In this document: positions 7,272 through 15,413 of the stretch, piece by piece
Layout: each line of letters begins with the position of its first letter
How positions within the stretch are numbered: the stretch's first letter is position 1
NCBI GenBank assembly: GCA_012744295.1
Contig: JAAYIB010000169.1
Coordinates: 1 to 25,094, forward strand
Direction: 5' to 3'
From: Acholeplasmataceae bacterium
GTDB lineage: Bacteria > Bacillota > Negativicutes > Acidaminococcales > Acidaminococcaceae
DNA length: 25,094 nt
Translations under genes and position numbers: made by a program
The notes under the pieces: model-generated
What the model saw: the letters and a program-made list of their open reading frames with translations, nothing else
What the model was told of the DNA's origin: nothing
Databases searched by the model: none

Positions 7272-7310
7272 CATTTATTTTAAAAGTTTCTCTTGAAAGT
7301 CAATAAATGT
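7271..7310. promoter_or_regulatory. Inverted repeat spanning the nifS and pfl -35 boxes, possible shared operator
   Basis: ACATTTATT at 7271-7279 is perfectly inverted as AATAAATGT at 7302-7310, with 22 bases between. The symmetry continues outward into both -35 boxes: GTCAAC on the left against GTTTGAC on the right, with one extra T. A dimeric or tetrameric regulator bound here would touch both promoters. The protein is unknown. Confidence 0.55.
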
Positions 7311-7340
7311 TTGACTGAGCCCGCAACCTTATACTATAAT
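7311..7340 (+). promoter_or_regulatory. pflB-pflA promoter
   Basis: TTGACT, an 18-base spacer and TATAAT. Transcription would start near 7347, just ahead of the ZTP riboswitch, so the riboswitch lies wholly in the leader. Confidence 0.82.
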
Positions 7341-7363
7341 GATTGCAGATAAATAGTTTTTCA

Positions 7364-7461
7364 CAGTATGGGACTGGCGGATCAGTGGAATAACCACGTG
7401 GACCATATTGTAGTTTAAGCCGACCGCCTGGGCAACAGTATGCTGCCCGGGCGGTTTTTTT
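7364..7461 (+). ncRNA. ZTP (pfl) riboswitch with overlapping terminator
   Basis: The leader has the parts of the ZTP/ZMP-sensing pfl motif. P1 is CAGTATGG (7364-7371) with CCATATTG (7403-7410). It encloses the conserved GGGACTGGCG and hairpin GTGG-AATAA-CCAC (7385-7397). A linker then leads to the hallmark CCGCCTGGGC (7424-7433). That last block also forms an 11-bp terminator stem with TGCCCGGGCGG (7444-7454), followed by seven T. The terminator arm and the aptamer's 3' part are therefore mutually exclusive, which predicts transcription control with read-through when ZTP is bound. ZMP/ZTP builds up when 10-formyl-tetrahydrofolate is short. Formate from pyruvate formate-lyase feeds that pool, so placement before pflB fits known pfl-motif biology. 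Confidence 0.92.
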
Positions 7462-7504
7462 ATTGCCGGAAAGCGTGCTGAAACTTGGAAAAGGGGTGCG
7501 GATA

Positions 7505-9733
7505 ATGCATTACTGGAAAGGTTTCAAACAGGACTCATGGCAGGAAAAAATTGATGTAAAAAATTTCATTCAAGCCAACTATTCCCCATATGAGGGTGAA
7601 GCGCATTTTTTAGCTGGCCCGACGGACAAGACGGTCGGACTCTGGCAGGAGTGCCTTGCGCTCCTTGCCGAAGAGACCAAGGCAAAAGGAGTGCTCGAGG
7701 TTGACTGTGATCGGGTTTCTTCAATAACTTCGCACAGGCCCGGCTACATTGACCGCGACAAGGAGGTAATCGTCGGCCTGCAAACGGACAACCCGCTGAA
7801 AAGAAGCGCTATCGTCAACAGCGGCGTCCGCATGGCCGAGCAAGCCTGTGCCGCCTACGGTTACAAACTGAATGACTCCATCAGCGAAATCTACAACAAC
7901 CATCGCATTACCCATAACAGTGCCGTTTTTAATTTGTATACCGAGGAAATGCTGCTCGCCCGCAAAGTCGGCATAATTACCGGTTTGCCTGACGCTTACG
8001 GCCGTGGGCGGATTATCGGCGACTACAGACGCGTGGCGCTTTACGGCATAGACCGTTTGGCGGAAGCTAAGGAAGAAGACCTCAAAAGACTTGGCGGTGA
8101 ACCGCAAATCGAAAACATCATCCGCCTGCGCGAAGAAATATCCTGGCAGATTTCCTCCTTGCGGCAAATGAAAGAAATGGCTTCAGGTTACGGCTTTGAT
8201 ATTTCCAAGCCGGCCGCAACGGCAAAAGAAGCCGCCCAATGGCTCTACTTCGCCTATCTGGCGGCAATCAAGGAACAGAATGGTGCCGCAATGTCCCTGG
8301 GGCGCGTTTCAACCTTTCTTGACATTTATATAGAACGTGATCTCGCCTCCGGTATCCTTACTGAAACCACCGCGCAGGAAATTGTGGATCAGCTTGTCAT
8401 CAAGCTGAGACTGGCAAGACATTTGCGAACACCCGAATATAACGAACTCTTTGCCGGTGACCCGCTCTGGGTTACCGAAGCAATCGGCGGTATGGGCGAA
8501 GATGGCCGCACTCTGGTAACAAAAAATTCCTTCAGGATGCTGCACACGCTTTCGAACCTCGGACCTTCCCCTGAACCAAACCTGACCGTCCTCTGGTCGG
8601 ACCGCCTTCCTTCCGGCTTTAAGCATTTCTGCGCAGATGTCTCCATTGCTACGAGTTCGGTGCAATATGAAAACGACGAAATTATGCGCCCGGTATACGG
8701 TGACGATTATGGTATAGCCTGCTGCGTTTCCGCAATGACTCTCGGCCGGCAAATGCAGTTTTTTGGCGCACGCGTCAATTTGGCCAAGGCCCTCCTTATG
8801 GCCATTAACGGCGGCAAGGATGAACTTACCGGTCTCCAGACGGCACCCCTTCTGCCCCTTCCGGCCGGCGATGTGCTTAATTATGAAGAAGTACGAAGCA
8901 ACTACAGCCTTGTTCTGGACTGGCTTGCCGAGCTTTATGTAAACACGGTAAACATAATTCACCGTATGCATGATACCTACGCCTACGAGTCCGCGCAGCT
9001 TGCGCTTCATGACAGCGAGATTGAACGTCTGATGGCTTTTGGCGTGGCAGGTCTGTCTGTTGCGGCTGACTCCCTCAGCGCCATCCGCTACGCCAGGGTC
9101 AGACCGATCAGGGACGCGTCCGGCATAGCCGTTGCCTTTGATACCGAGGGTGGTTTCCCCTGCTTCGGCAACAACGATGAAAGGGTTGACAGCCTTGTCA
9201 GCGAGCTGACGCACGAATTCATTGAAAAACTGCGCAAGCATGCAGCCTACCGTAATGCCATACATACCTTGTCCGTCCTCACCATTACATCCAACGTCAT
9301 GTACGGCAAAAAAACAGGCTCCACACCCGACGGTCGGAAGGCCGGCGCAGCTTTCGCTCCGGGAGCAAACCCAATGCACGGCCGGGACAGCAAAGGAGCG
9401 CTTGCGGCTATGGCCTCGGTGGCACACATCGCTTATGACGACTGCCGGGACGGCATATCTTACACTTTCTCGATGGTTCCCGGCGCTCTGGGCAAAACCG
9501 GCACAGACAGATGCCGAAACCTTGTTGCGGTTTTGGACAGCTATATGCTGATGAAGGGCCATCACATCAACGTTAATGTTTTTAAGCGTGAGCTCCTGCT
9601 TGACGCCATGGCGCACCCCGAGCTTTACCCGCAGCTTACCATAAGGGTTTCCGGCTACGCCGTCAATTTCGTGAAGCTCAGCGCCGAGCAGCAGAAGGAA
9701 GTTTTGAGCCGAACTTTTTACGAGGCGATGTGA
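7505..9733 (+). CDS. pflB: Pyruvate formate-lyase (formate C-acetyltransferase)
   Basis: This 742-residue glycyl radical enzyme cleaves pyruvate with CoA to acetyl-CoA and formate in the anaerobic cytoplasm. The adjacent active-site cysteines are Cys406-Cys407 in ACCVSAMTLGR, the pattern specific for true PFL rather than diol dehydratases or other glycyl radical enzymes. The radical site is Gly717 in RVSGYAV, 26 residues from the end as expected. The length matches the family. The ATG at 7505 follows AAGGGG by about 8 bases; the earlier ATG at 7463 lies in the riboswitch terminator's tail and is not credible. It is controlled by the ZTP riboswitch and followed after 4 bases by its activase gene. 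Early residues contain the substrate-binding-type segments SGVRMAEQA and YNNHRITHNSAV. Confidence 0.96.
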   Translation: MHYWKGFKQDSWQEKIDVKNFIQANYSPYEGEAHFLAGPTDKTVGLWQECLALLAEETKAKGVLEVDCDRVSSITSHRPGYIDRDKEVIVGLQTDNPLKRSAIVNSGVRMAEQACAAYGYKLNDSISEIYNNHRITHNSAVFNLYTEEMLLARKVGIITGLPDAYGRGRIIGDYRRVALYGIDRLAEAKEEDLKRLGGEPQIENIIRLREEISWQISSLRQMKEMASGYGFDISKPAATAKEAAQWLYFAYLAAIKEQNGAAMSLGRVSTFLDIYIERDLASGILTETTAQEIVDQLVIKLRLARHLRTPEYNELFAGDPLWVTEAIGGMGEDGRTLVTKNSFRMLHTLSNLGPSPEPNLTVLWSDRLPSGFKHFCADVSIATSSVQYENDEIMRPVYGDDYGIACCVSAMTLGRQMQFFGARVNLAKALLMAINGGKDELTGLQTAPLLPLPAGDVLNYEEVRSNYSLVLDWLAELYVNTVNIIHRMHDTYAYESAQLALHDSEIERLMAFGVAGLSVAADSLSAIRYARVRPIRDASGIAVAFDTEGGFPCFGNNDERVDSLVSELTHEFIEKLRKHAAYRNAIHTLSVLTITSNVMYGKKTGSTPDGRKAGAAFAPGANPMHGRDSKGALAAMASVAHIAYDDCRDGISYTFSMVPGALGKTGTDRCRNLVAVLDSYMLMKGHHINVNVFKRELLLDAMAHPELYPQLTIRVSGYAVNFVKLSAEQQKEVLSRTFYEAM

Positions 9734-9737
9734 AAAC

Positions 9738-10466
9738 ATGAAGGCATACTTCCACTCTGTCAACACCTTCGGCACTGTAGACGGACCCGGCATCAGATAC
9801 GTCCTTTTTCTCTCCGGCTGCAAGCTTGGCTGCTGCTTCTGCCACAATCCGGACACCTGGGTGGCTAACGGCGACGCGGTCTGCAGCGAAGAAATCCTGT
9901 CCGATATCAAAAAGTACAGATCTTTTTATGACGTGTCCGGCGGCGGCCTGACAATCAGCGGAGGCGAGCCCTTGCTGCAGGCGGATTTTGTCGCGGAATT
10001 GTTTGAGCTCTGCAAACGGAATAGGATTGCCACCTCGCTCGATACGGGCGGTTTTGCGGCAACCGAGGCAATGGAAAAGGCTCTTGAAAATGCTGACCTG
10101 GTACTTTTTTCATTAAAGGCGGCAAGAGAAAGAGTGCATCGCCAGTTGACCGGCAAAAGCAACGAGCTTATTCTCCGCAACCTTGAGCTGGCGGCGGCAA
10201 CGCGCCCCGTAGTTCTGCGCTGCATAGTTATTCCGGGACTTAATGATGCCGAAGAGGATGTTGCAGCCTTGGCAAAAATACTGAAGCAATTGCCTTCTTC
10301 CCTGAAGTTGGAGCTGCTGCCCTATCACGCGATGGGGAAAAGCAAATGGACCTCGCTCGGACTGTCTTACCGGCTTGATGCCATTCGCGAGGCAACTCTG
10401 GAAGATTTGTCTCATTTCAAATACTTGCTGAAGCAGCATGGTGTTTGCAACAACCACGTCTATTAA
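9738..10466 (+). CDS. pflA: Pyruvate formate-lyase activating enzyme (radical SAM)
   Basis: This 242-residue radical SAM protein installs the glycyl radical on PFL. It has the cluster motif Cys28-x3-Cys32-x2-Cys35 with an extra Cys33, the FGTVDGPGIRYVLFLSGC lead-in, and SGGEP at 74-78 for SAM binding. Asp102 in DTGGF matches the cation-ligating Asp104 of the E. coli enzyme. The position matching E. coli Asp129 (in LDLK) is Ser125 here, in LFSLK, so one side-chain ligand of the monovalent-cation site is missing. The adjacent alanines after Lys are also unusual. The gene follows pflB by 4 bases with GAGG upstream, so the pair is coupled and shares the riboswitch. Given its position it is almost certainly the activase for the upstream PflB. 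Confidence 0.93.
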   Translation: MKAYFHSVNTFGTVDGPGIRYVLFLSGCKLGCCFCHNPDTWVANGDAVCSEEILSDIKKYRSFYDVSGGGLTISGGEPLLQADFVAELFELCKRNRIATSLDTGGFAATEAMEKALENADLVLFSLKAARERVHRQLTGKSNELILRNLELAAATRPVVLRCIVIPGLNDAEEDVAALAKILKQLPSSLKLELLPYHAMGKSKWTSLGLSYRLDAIREATLEDLSHFKYLLKQHGVCNNHVY

Positions 10467-10551
10467 TCAGCCTCATATCATTCTGCCTTGTCTGCATTAA
10501 GCAAACCATTTGAACAGAGGGCCCACTAAAGAAAAATAAACCTAAAAAGCA
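10467..10551. other. Short gap after pflA without a clear terminator
   Basis: I see no strong stem with a T tract between the pflA stop and the next promoter. Read-through from the pfl operon into the FAD oxidase gene is therefore possible, although that gene has its own promoter. Confidence 0.4.
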
Positions 10552-10580
10552 TTGACACATTTTAGCTTATTGCCAATAAT
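10552..10580 (+). promoter_or_regulatory. Promoter of the FAD oxidase gene
   Basis: A consensus TTGACA, a 17-base spacer and AATAAT. It starts a leader of about 80 bases that includes a long stem-loop before the ATG at 10667. Confidence 0.78.
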
Positions 10581-10588
10581 AAGAAGTG

Positions 10589-10639
10589 TGCATGAGAGGT
10601 TTAGCAGCCGACTCCCCTAAAAACAACCTCTCGTATGCA
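10589..10639 (+). promoter_or_regulatory. Stem-loop in the leader of the FAD oxidase gene
   Basis: TGCATGAGAGGTT (10589-10601) pairs with AACCTCTC (10625-10632) and, after a two-base bulge, ATGCA (10635-10639). The result is a 13-bp stem with a 23-base loop. No T tract follows, so it is not an ordinary terminator. It begins within a few bases of the expected transcription start and may protect the mRNA or bind a regulator. Confidence 0.6.
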
Positions 10640-10666
10640 ATTCTCATTCTTAAAGGAGTTGAAAGG

Positions 10667-12073
10667 ATGAAGTACGATAAAATAACACCCGAAACCCTGA
10701 CTCTTGTAACTTCAATTGTGGGCAAGGAAAATGTCTTGACCGAGACGGAACTGCTCCAGCCTTATTCCCACGATGAAGTAACGGATCCGGCCTACCACCA
10801 TCTGCCCGAGGTTGTTGTTTTCCCTGAAAGCACGGAGCAGGTCGCCAAGCTGGTGAAACTTGCCAACGAAAAACATTTCCCCATAGTACCCCGCGGTGCG
10901 GGCACCGGTCTTGCCTGCGGCGCGGTTCCAATTTACGGCGGAATGGTGCTCAGTTTAGAGAAAATGGACAAGATTATCGAAATCAATGCCGACTCGATGT
11001 ATGCCATTGTTGAGCCCGGCTTAAGAACGGACGAATTGCAAAAGGCGGTCACGAGCTATGACCTTTTTTATGCCGGCGACCCCTGCAGCGGCGACAGTTG
11101 CTTCATCGGCGGCAATATTGCGACCAATGCCGGCGGCAACAAGGCAGTAAAATATGGCACGACTCGTCACCAGGTCTATGAAATCGAGGTAGTGTCCCCG
11201 CTGGGAGAAATTCTCCACTTGGGCGCCCGTCTCAACAAAATGACTACCGGTTATTGTTTGGATCAGTTGGTAATGGGTTCAGAAGGCACCTTGGGGATAA
11301 TTACAAGGGCTACCGTAAAACTGCTGCCAAAACCAAAGCACCTTGTTGACCTGCTTGCCGTTTTTCCGGACATAGAAAGTGCCATCGGCATTGTCAACAA
11401 AGTCATAAAGGCTGGGATTACCCCTACCTGTGTTGAATTTATGGACAACATCACTATCAAATCCGTCGAGCGTTATCTTCACGAAACACTGCCCGACAGT
11501 GAAAACGGCAACTATGTGATTATTCAGGTCGAAGGCACAAATGAGGACGACCTGGACGAAAAAATGGTAACACTTGACGAGCTTTGCACCGAAAACGGAG
11601 CCAGCAGCGTCTTGGTTGCAGACTCCGCCAAAATCTGGCAGGCTCGCAAGGCCTTTGCGGAAGCCGTTCGCGCCGAAAGCTTGATTGTGTGCAAGGAAGA
11701 CATAGTGGTACCTGTAGACCGCGAGCCCGTGATTATTGACAATATCCTCGTTTTAGCCCAAAAATATGATCTAATCACCCGCATAGCAAGCCATGCCGGT
11801 GACGGCAACATCCACCTCAACATTTTAAAGAACGAAGCGCTTTCCCACGATCAATGGGAAGAAAAGATTGCCGCCTTCCAAAGAGAGCTCTATACCGAAG
11901 TATACAAGCTTGGAGGCAAGCTTTCCGGTGAACACGGAATTGGCTACAAGCGCAAAGCTTTAATGGCGGAGTTTACCGACAAGGCAGAGCTTGAAGTGAT
12001 GCGTGCCATCAAAAAAGCGATGGATCCCAATCTCATCCTTAATCCCGGCAAAATCATCGACGTTCTTGAATAA
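10667..12073 (+). CDS. FAD-binding 2-hydroxyacid oxidase, GlcD / D-lactate dehydrogenase family
   Basis: This 468-residue flavoprotein should oxidise a 2-hydroxyacid such as glycolate or D-lactate. The FAD-binding domain shows VPRGAGTGLACGA and GGNIATNAGGNKAVKYGTTR. The C-terminal domain has GDGNIHLNILK, LSGEHGIGYKRK and DPNLILNPGKI. These are signatures of the GlcD/DLD group, and the length is normal. The ATG at 10667 has AAAGGAG 7 bases upstream; the ORF could open earlier, but that would read through the leader stem-loop. No Etf genes or FeS partner (GlcF) lie beside it, so the electron acceptor is unknown. The LUD-domain protein at 3460 is another possible lactate link in the window, though not in the same operon. 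Substrate is unresolved. Confidence 0.88.
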   Translation: MKYDKITPETLTLVTSIVGKENVLTETELLQPYSHDEVTDPAYHHLPEVVVFPESTEQVAKLVKLANEKHFPIVPRGAGTGLACGAVPIYGGMVLSLEKMDKIIEINADSMYAIVEPGLRTDELQKAVTSYDLFYAGDPCSGDSCFIGGNIATNAGGNKAVKYGTTRHQVYEIEVVSPLGEILHLGARLNKMTTGYCLDQLVMGSEGTLGIITRATVKLLPKPKHLVDLLAVFPDIESAIGIVNKVIKAGITPTCVEFMDNITIKSVERYLHETLPDSENGNYVIIQVEGTNEDDLDEKMVTLDELCTENGASSVLVADSAKIWQARKAFAEAVRAESLIVCKEDIVVPVDREPVIIDNILVLAQKYDLITRIASHAGDGNIHLNILKNEALSHDQWEEKIAAFQRELYTEVYKLGGKLSGEHGIGYKRKALMAEFTDKAELEVMRAIKKAMDPNLILNPGKIIDVLE

Positions 12074-12085
12074 CCTACCGATGCG

Positions 12086-12135
12086 AAAAAGAGAACCTTG
12101 CCGCAGCCAAACAAGGCCGCGGCAAGGTTCTCTTT
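12086..12135. terminator. Bidirectional terminator between convergent genes
   Basis: GAGAACCTTGCCGC (12091-12104) is perfectly inverted as GCGGCAAGGTTCTC (12119-12132), a 14-bp stem. AAAAA precedes it and TTT follows, so it can stop the FAD oxidase transcript and also the convergent flavodoxin-domain gene. Confidence 0.88.
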
Positions 12136-12153
12136 CATGCATTTTTTCACTTT

Positions 12154-12693
12154 TTATTGATTGTTTTTGACATAGGAGCTAAGCGGGCCGATTTCCGACA
12201 AGTCCGTCCAGTCCTTCGGTTCCTTGCAGGCCTCAAGAAATTCCCTGCTGTCCTCGTCAAGTTTTTCACTGTCCATATGTTCAAGCTTCTTCTGCAAGGT
12301 GTAAATCATAAGCTTGTCAATAAAGCCCAGCCTTTTGAAGTTGAAGGCTCCACGCAGATAAAAGACCACAACGTTTTTCCAGTACTCCTTTGGGATGTTC
12401 TTTAAAATAAAGTGCTTCTTGTTTTCGCTGCTTTCCTTCGCAACGCCCACAACAAAAATAACTATGCGCTTTCCTCTCAGCTTGCCCATGTTTTTTGTCA
12501 AAAGTTTTATACCTGCTATGCTGCCCGCATAAAGGTAACCTCCGTAGACAATGGTTTGATAAGGTGCGAGATCCCTGACCTTGATTTTATCTGCCGCAAA
12601 AAGGTCTGCCTGCAGGTCAGCGGCTATCCATTGCGCATATTTTCTGGTGCTGCCATATTTTGACTTAAAAATCACAGCTGTTTTAGTTGCCAT
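12154..12693 (-). CDS. Flavodoxin-domain protein
   Basis: This 179-residue protein has an N-terminal flavodoxin fold. The FMN phosphate loop is visible in KSKYGSTRKYAQWIA, and the second strand IVYGGYLYAGSIAG follows near residue 50. It resembles the flavodoxin-like family that includes HemG-type protoporphyrinogen oxidases, but a haem role is not supported by neighbours. It probably carries electrons or reduces a small substrate in the cytoplasm. The C-terminal third is helical and charged. I chose the ATG at 12693, with GAGAGGG about 6 bases upstream, over an ATG five codons earlier. It lies downstream of the Lon-family protease gene in the same direction across about 120 bases. Confidence 0.8.
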   Translation of the reverse strand: MATKTAVIFKSKYGSTRKYAQWIAADLQADLFAADKIKVRDLAPYQTIVYGGYLYAGSIAGIKLLTKNMGKLRGKRIVIFVVGVAKESSENKKHFILKNIPKEYWKNVVVFYLRGAFNFKRLGFIDKLMIYTLQKKLEHMDSEKLDEDSREFLEACKEPKDWTDLSEIGPLSSYVKNNQ

Positions 12694-12812
12694 CCTTTGC
12701 CCTCTCATTTCTTCTGATTACCGTTCGAATGTCTTTCCTGCCTGCTGTCTTCGCAAAATACGGAGCGCTGTCTGCCCTATGCGTTAAGCCCCTGTTACCT
12801 TTGCGCCTATTC

Positions 12813-15281
12813 CTAATGTTTTTTCAGCTTCTTGTCTCCTTCCCTAACTCCGCCGGCTTCTTTTTCCTTTACGCAGGCATCATGGTACCGCTTCAATTTG
12901 GCTTCAACCATGCCGTGAACGGTGCCCGCCGGATAATTGCCGTCTGCATCGGCTTCGCCTGCCGCTACACCGGTTAAAAGGGCGATTCCTTCGTCAACCG
13001 TGACAATCGGATAAACATGGAACAGGCCTGCTGCAACGGAGCGGACAATTTCACCGTTAAGGGCCAGATCCCTGACATTCTGCCAAGGTATCATTACTCC
13101 CTGTTTTCCCGTCAGGCCTTTAATTTTACATACCTCGTAAAAACCTTCGATTTTTTCCGTTACTCCGCCAATGGGCTGAATCTCGCCCTTTTGATTGACT
13201 GAGCCGGTTACGGCGATGTCCTGCCGAAGAGGCAGCTCGGACAAACTGGAGAGAATCGCGTAGAGCTCCGCGCTCGACGCGCTGTCGCCGTCGACACCTT
13301 CATAAAGCTGTTCGAAGGTCAGGCTAGCCGTCAGCGATAGTGGTCTGTGCTGCGCGTATTTGTGACCGAGATAGCCACCGAGTATCAGCACGCCCTTGCT
13401 ATGGGTGGCGCCGCTCATTTTTGTTTCCCGTTCAATGTTGACAACTCCGTCCTGCCCAAGATAGGTGTTGGCAGTTATACGCGAAGGCTTGCCAAAGGCA
13501 TATTCCCCGATTCCCATAACGGCAAGTCCGTTGATTTGCCCGACTTCTTGCCCCTGGGTGTCAATCAGGTACACGCCCTCTTTGAACATTTCATGAATCC
13601 TGTCCTCGTACTTGTTTGCACGCAGACGTTTCTCCTCTATCGCCTTTTCTACGTGGCAGAGGTCAACCACGTTTGTCCCTTCGAGCGCCGCCCAGGAGTC
13701 TGCTTCGCACAAAATTTCAACCACCTGATTGAAGCGAGCCGTAAATTTCTTCTGACTGCCGCTCAATCTGGAAGTATGTTCTATAACGCGCCCAACCGCG
13801 TCCCTGGTAAAGTCTTTTAATTTTTCTTTTTTTACGCTTGCGCTGATGAAGGCCGCCATTTTGTGTATGTTTTCATCATTGTTTTCAACATCGGCGTCAA
13901 AATCGGCGTGAATTTTGAACAATTTTCGAAAATCCTCATCATACTGATACATCAGGTGGTATATGGCCGTACTTCCCAACATGATAACCTTTAATTCCAC
14001 CGGAATTGCTTCAGGCTTTAACGATGCCATCGCAATCAGTCCGTACTGCTCGCCGAGACTTTCTATAGTCAGCTTTTTGGTTTTCAGGGTTCTTTTCATT
14101 GACTCCCAGACGCCCGGATTCATCAGCACATCCAAGGCGTTGACAATAAGATACCCACCGTTGGCCAAATGAAAAGCCCCGGGCTTAATCATTGTAAAGT
14201 CAGTGCTTACGGCTCCCATTCGGCTGGAATATTCAACTCTTCCACACAGATTATAATAATTGGGATTGGTCTCAATAACTACCGGCGCGCCCTTGCAGGC
14301 ATGATTGTCGACCAGAAGGTTGACGGAATACCTTTCCCGCATAACCTCCTGCGCGGATTTTTTGAAAAGCGCGGCAAATTGTTCTTCTTCTCCGGACGCG
14401 GACCGTTTGAAATCATTGATGTTTTTGACCACGTCCTCTCGTATCGCTTCCAGATACCGTGTTATCTCGGCATTATCCCTGTATTCTTCCTGCATTTCGT
14501 CAATCAGATGGCCGACGGCAAACATGGCAACTCTGCTGTCGAGGCCGTGAATTTTCTCCCGCACGCCTTTTTCCAGATTCTGTACCTGGCGAATTACTTC
14601 TATTGCCAGATTGTGGACTGCTTCAAGATTGGCCTTAATTCTTGACTTTTCCTCTTCCTTAAGTTTTTGGAACTCTTCTTCAGATACGGGCTTTCCGCCA
14701 ATCAAAGGCACCATCATAAAGCCGGTTGGCGACCATTTCGACAAAACGGAGTACTCCTCGGAGTTCTCCACGAAGGTCTGCAGCATTTGACTGCGATTTT
14801 CTTGAAATGCTTTCATTATTTCGGTTCTTTCGCGCTCGTAATCTTCGGAGCTGAAAGCCTTTGACACGTCGTTCCGTAAATTTTCTATAAGTTCCTTGAT
14901 CTTTTGACAGAAAAGCGCTCCTGTACCGGCAGGCAGGCTCACAGCGACCGGTCGGCCGGCATCCTCGAAATTGTTTACATAACACCAATCTGAGGGAATT
15001 TGTTGTTTCAGTGCCAGCTCCTCGACAACCTGTCTGGCGTATGTCATACGTCCGGTTCCAACCATTCCGGACACAAAAATGTTATACCCGGAGTTTTTTG
15101 TGTTCAAACCGAAGGAAAGCGCAGTAACCGCCCTATTCTGACCTATCATTCCCTGCAAAGGTTCGACCGTTGCCGTTGTTTCAAATATGAGTTCTTCCTT
15201 CCTGCAATGAAAACTTAACTCTTCTGCCTGCAGTTCTTTAGCCGCCAAAGCCGAAACCAGACCTTCAAATGCCTTAGACAT
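12813..15281 (-). CDS. Lon-family ATP-dependent protease with C-terminal S16 domain
   Basis: This 822-residue protein resembles the LonB-like group with an AAA_32 domain rather than housekeeping LonA. An N-terminal AAA part precedes a long helical insertion (about residues 130-310). The Lon protease domain fills the last third. The Ser-Lys dyad is Ser667 in GDSASSAE and Lys710 in TEKIEGFY, 43 residues apart as in E. coli Lon. The Walker A loop is GMVGTGRMT (72-80) with Arg78 where Lys is usual. The Walker B-like strand GGYLIVNALDVL carries Asn381 instead of an acidic residue. The ATP-dependence may thus be altered, or these may be family traits. The ATG at 15281 follows GGGGGCTG by about 7 bases. 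Expected role is degradation of damaged or specific proteins in the cytoplasm. Confidence 0.9.
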   Translation of the reverse strand: MSKAFEGLVSALAAKELQAEELSFHCRKEELIFETTATVEPLQGMIGQNRAVTALSFGLNTKNSGYNIFVSGMVGTGRMTYARQVVEELALKQQIPSDWCYVNNFEDAGRPVAVSLPAGTGALFCQKIKELIENLRNDVSKAFSSEDYERERTEIMKAFQENRSQMLQTFVENSEEYSVLSKWSPTGFMMVPLIGGKPVSEEEFQKLKEEEKSRIKANLEAVHNLAIEVIRQVQNLEKGVREKIHGLDSRVAMFAVGHLIDEMQEEYRDNAEITRYLEAIREDVVKNINDFKRSASGEEEQFAALFKKSAQEVMRERYSVNLLVDNHACKGAPVVIETNPNYYNLCGRVEYSSRMGAVSTDFTMIKPGAFHLANGGYLIVNALDVLMNPGVWESMKRTLKTKKLTIESLGEQYGLIAMASLKPEAIPVELKVIMLGSTAIYHLMYQYDEDFRKLFKIHADFDADVENNDENIHKMAAFISASVKKEKLKDFTRDAVGRVIEHTSRLSGSQKKFTARFNQVVEILCEADSWAALEGTNVVDLCHVEKAIEEKRLRANKYEDRIHEMFKEGVYLIDTQGQEVGQINGLAVMGIGEYAFGKPSRITANTYLGQDGVVNIERETKMSGATHSKGVLILGGYLGHKYAQHRPLSLTASLTFEQLYEGVDGDSASSAELYAILSSLSELPLRQDIAVTGSVNQKGEIQPIGGVTEKIEGFYEVCKIKGLTGKQGVMIPWQNVRDLALNGEIVRSVAAGLFHVYPIVTVDEGIALLTGVAAGEADADGNYPAGTVHGMVEAKLKRYHDACVKEKEAGGVREGDKKLKKH

Positions 15282-15379
15282 TTTGTTCAGCCCCCATCTG
15301 TTCCGTCGCCAGAATCAAATTCAACAATACCATATAGGTAGTCTTCTTCGATGAAAGCAAAAAACCTTTTTTGCATGTT

Positions 15380-15413
15380 AAAAAAACAGGGCGGATCGTT
15401 TTAAGATCCGCCC
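15380..15413 (-). terminator. Terminator of the candidate structured RNA
   Basis: On the minus strand, GGGCGGATC and GATCCGCCC form a 9-bp stem around a 7-base loop, followed by TG and seven T. It sits about 100 bases upstream of the Lon-family protease start, so it isolates the two units. Confidence 0.9.

Noticed and set aside
7463..7504. Earlier start for pflB
   Set aside because: The upstream ATG lies immediately behind the riboswitch terminator and lacks a ribosome binding site; conserved sequence begins after the ATG at 7505.
8309..9910. A 533-codon frame on the minus strand across pflB
   Set aside because: It is antisense to an unmistakable pyruvate formate-lyase with both active-site motifs; the translation has no domain sense and no promoter or ribosome binding site.
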